From Bacillus chungangensis (lineage in GTDB: Bacteria; Bacillota; Bacilli; Bacillales; Bacillaceae_C): 42,100 nt of DNA. Where the stretch lies: NCBI RefSeq assembly GCF_030812995.1, contig NZ_JAUSTT010000034.1:1-42100 (forward strand). The letters are read 5' to 3'. This document shows, in pieces, positions 42,003-42,100 of the stretch; position 1 is the first letter of the stretch; every line of letters starts with the position of its first letter. The notes under the pieces are model-generated. The model did no database searches. It worked only from the letters and a program-made list of their open reading frames with translations, and was not told where the DNA came from. The position numbers were made by a program, and so were the translations under genes.

Positions 42003-42100
42003 AACGAGGTTGGGACAAAACCCACCTCTGACATGAAAAAGCCGGTGAAATTTTACGACGAGTAAAATTTCACCGGCTTTGATAACTTTTGCATTAAAAT
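42003..42100. mobile_element. End of an IS1182-like insertion sequence
   Basis: GAACGAGGTTGGGACAAAAC resembles the terminal repeat of IS1182-family elements (from memory). It is followed by a perfect 19-bp inverted repeat (42038-42056 with 42062-42080, loop GACGA), a typical transcription-blocking hairpin near IS ends. The transposase would lie beyond the window. Confidence 0.45.

Overview
The window reads as chromosome of a low-GC, Gram-positive, spore-former-type member of the Bacillaceae. The evidence is strong AGGAGG-type ribosome binding sites with frequent TTG/GTG starts, a Rap-Phr quorum-sensing cassette, a GlnK/GlnL-type two-component system, a GltT-type glutamate symporter, ECF sigma/anti-sigma pairs with DUF4179 proteins, and many mobile-element scars. 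No rRNA, tRNA, prophage or multi-repeat CRISPR array was seen.

Layout. 0-1 kb: mobile-element debris (the end of an IS21 element and a decayed IS110-type transposase). 1.1-6.4 kb: an accessory patch with an ornithine-cyclodeaminase-family enzyme, DinB-fold protein, GNAT acetyltransferase, AAA_28 ATPase, a 47-aa membrane peptide, a broken secreted-protein gene, one orphan CRISPR-repeat-like sequence and a HAD phosphatase. 6.9-21.2 kb: a large divergent catabolic locus centred on a PucR-type regulator. The minus arm is aminotransferase, fused TRAP permease, TAXI-type binding lipoprotein and DapA-like aldolase. The plus arm is Asp/Glu/hydantoin-racemase-like protein, OPT-family transporter, DUF917 protein, DUF1177 protein, AroM, then EamA exporter and M29-like aminopeptidase. 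21.6-24.4 kb: an ECF sigma factor with a membrane DUF4179 partner, directly behind a structured repeat. 24.4-32.3 kb: transporters (DUF418, YbfB/YjiJ-type MFS), a methyltransferase, truncated genes, two unknown small secreted or cytosolic genes, an intact rap-phr pair and, 6 kb away, a decayed second rap-phr. 32.8-33.1 kb: a very short hydrophobic peptide gene with an opposing promoter, looking like a type I toxin-antitoxin module. 33.7-37.5 kb: gltT-like symporter divergent from glnK-glnL-like genes. 37.6-42.1 kb: GNAT enzyme, a second ECF sigma/anti-sigma pair, a MazE-MazF-type module and an insertion-sequence end.

How the parts work together. The PucR locus has two importers (TRAP and OPT), an exporter, a peptidase, a racemase-like enzyme, a hydantoin-related DUF917 protein, a transaminase and an aldolase. 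This suggests regulated uptake and stepwise breakdown of a nitrogenous small molecule (peptide, hydantoin or thiohydantoin-like), but the substrate is unknown. It is the best candidate for an undescribed system here. The GlnKL-like genes probably control the divergent glutamate symporter: three 10-bp-phased repeats matching the published GlnL box lie over its probable -35 region.

A structured repeat of about 225-285 bp occurs three times (21571, 33280, 41776). Copy three seems to be interrupted by an IS1182-like end at the right edge. All functional calls come from reading the sequence and from family knowledge. No database search was run.
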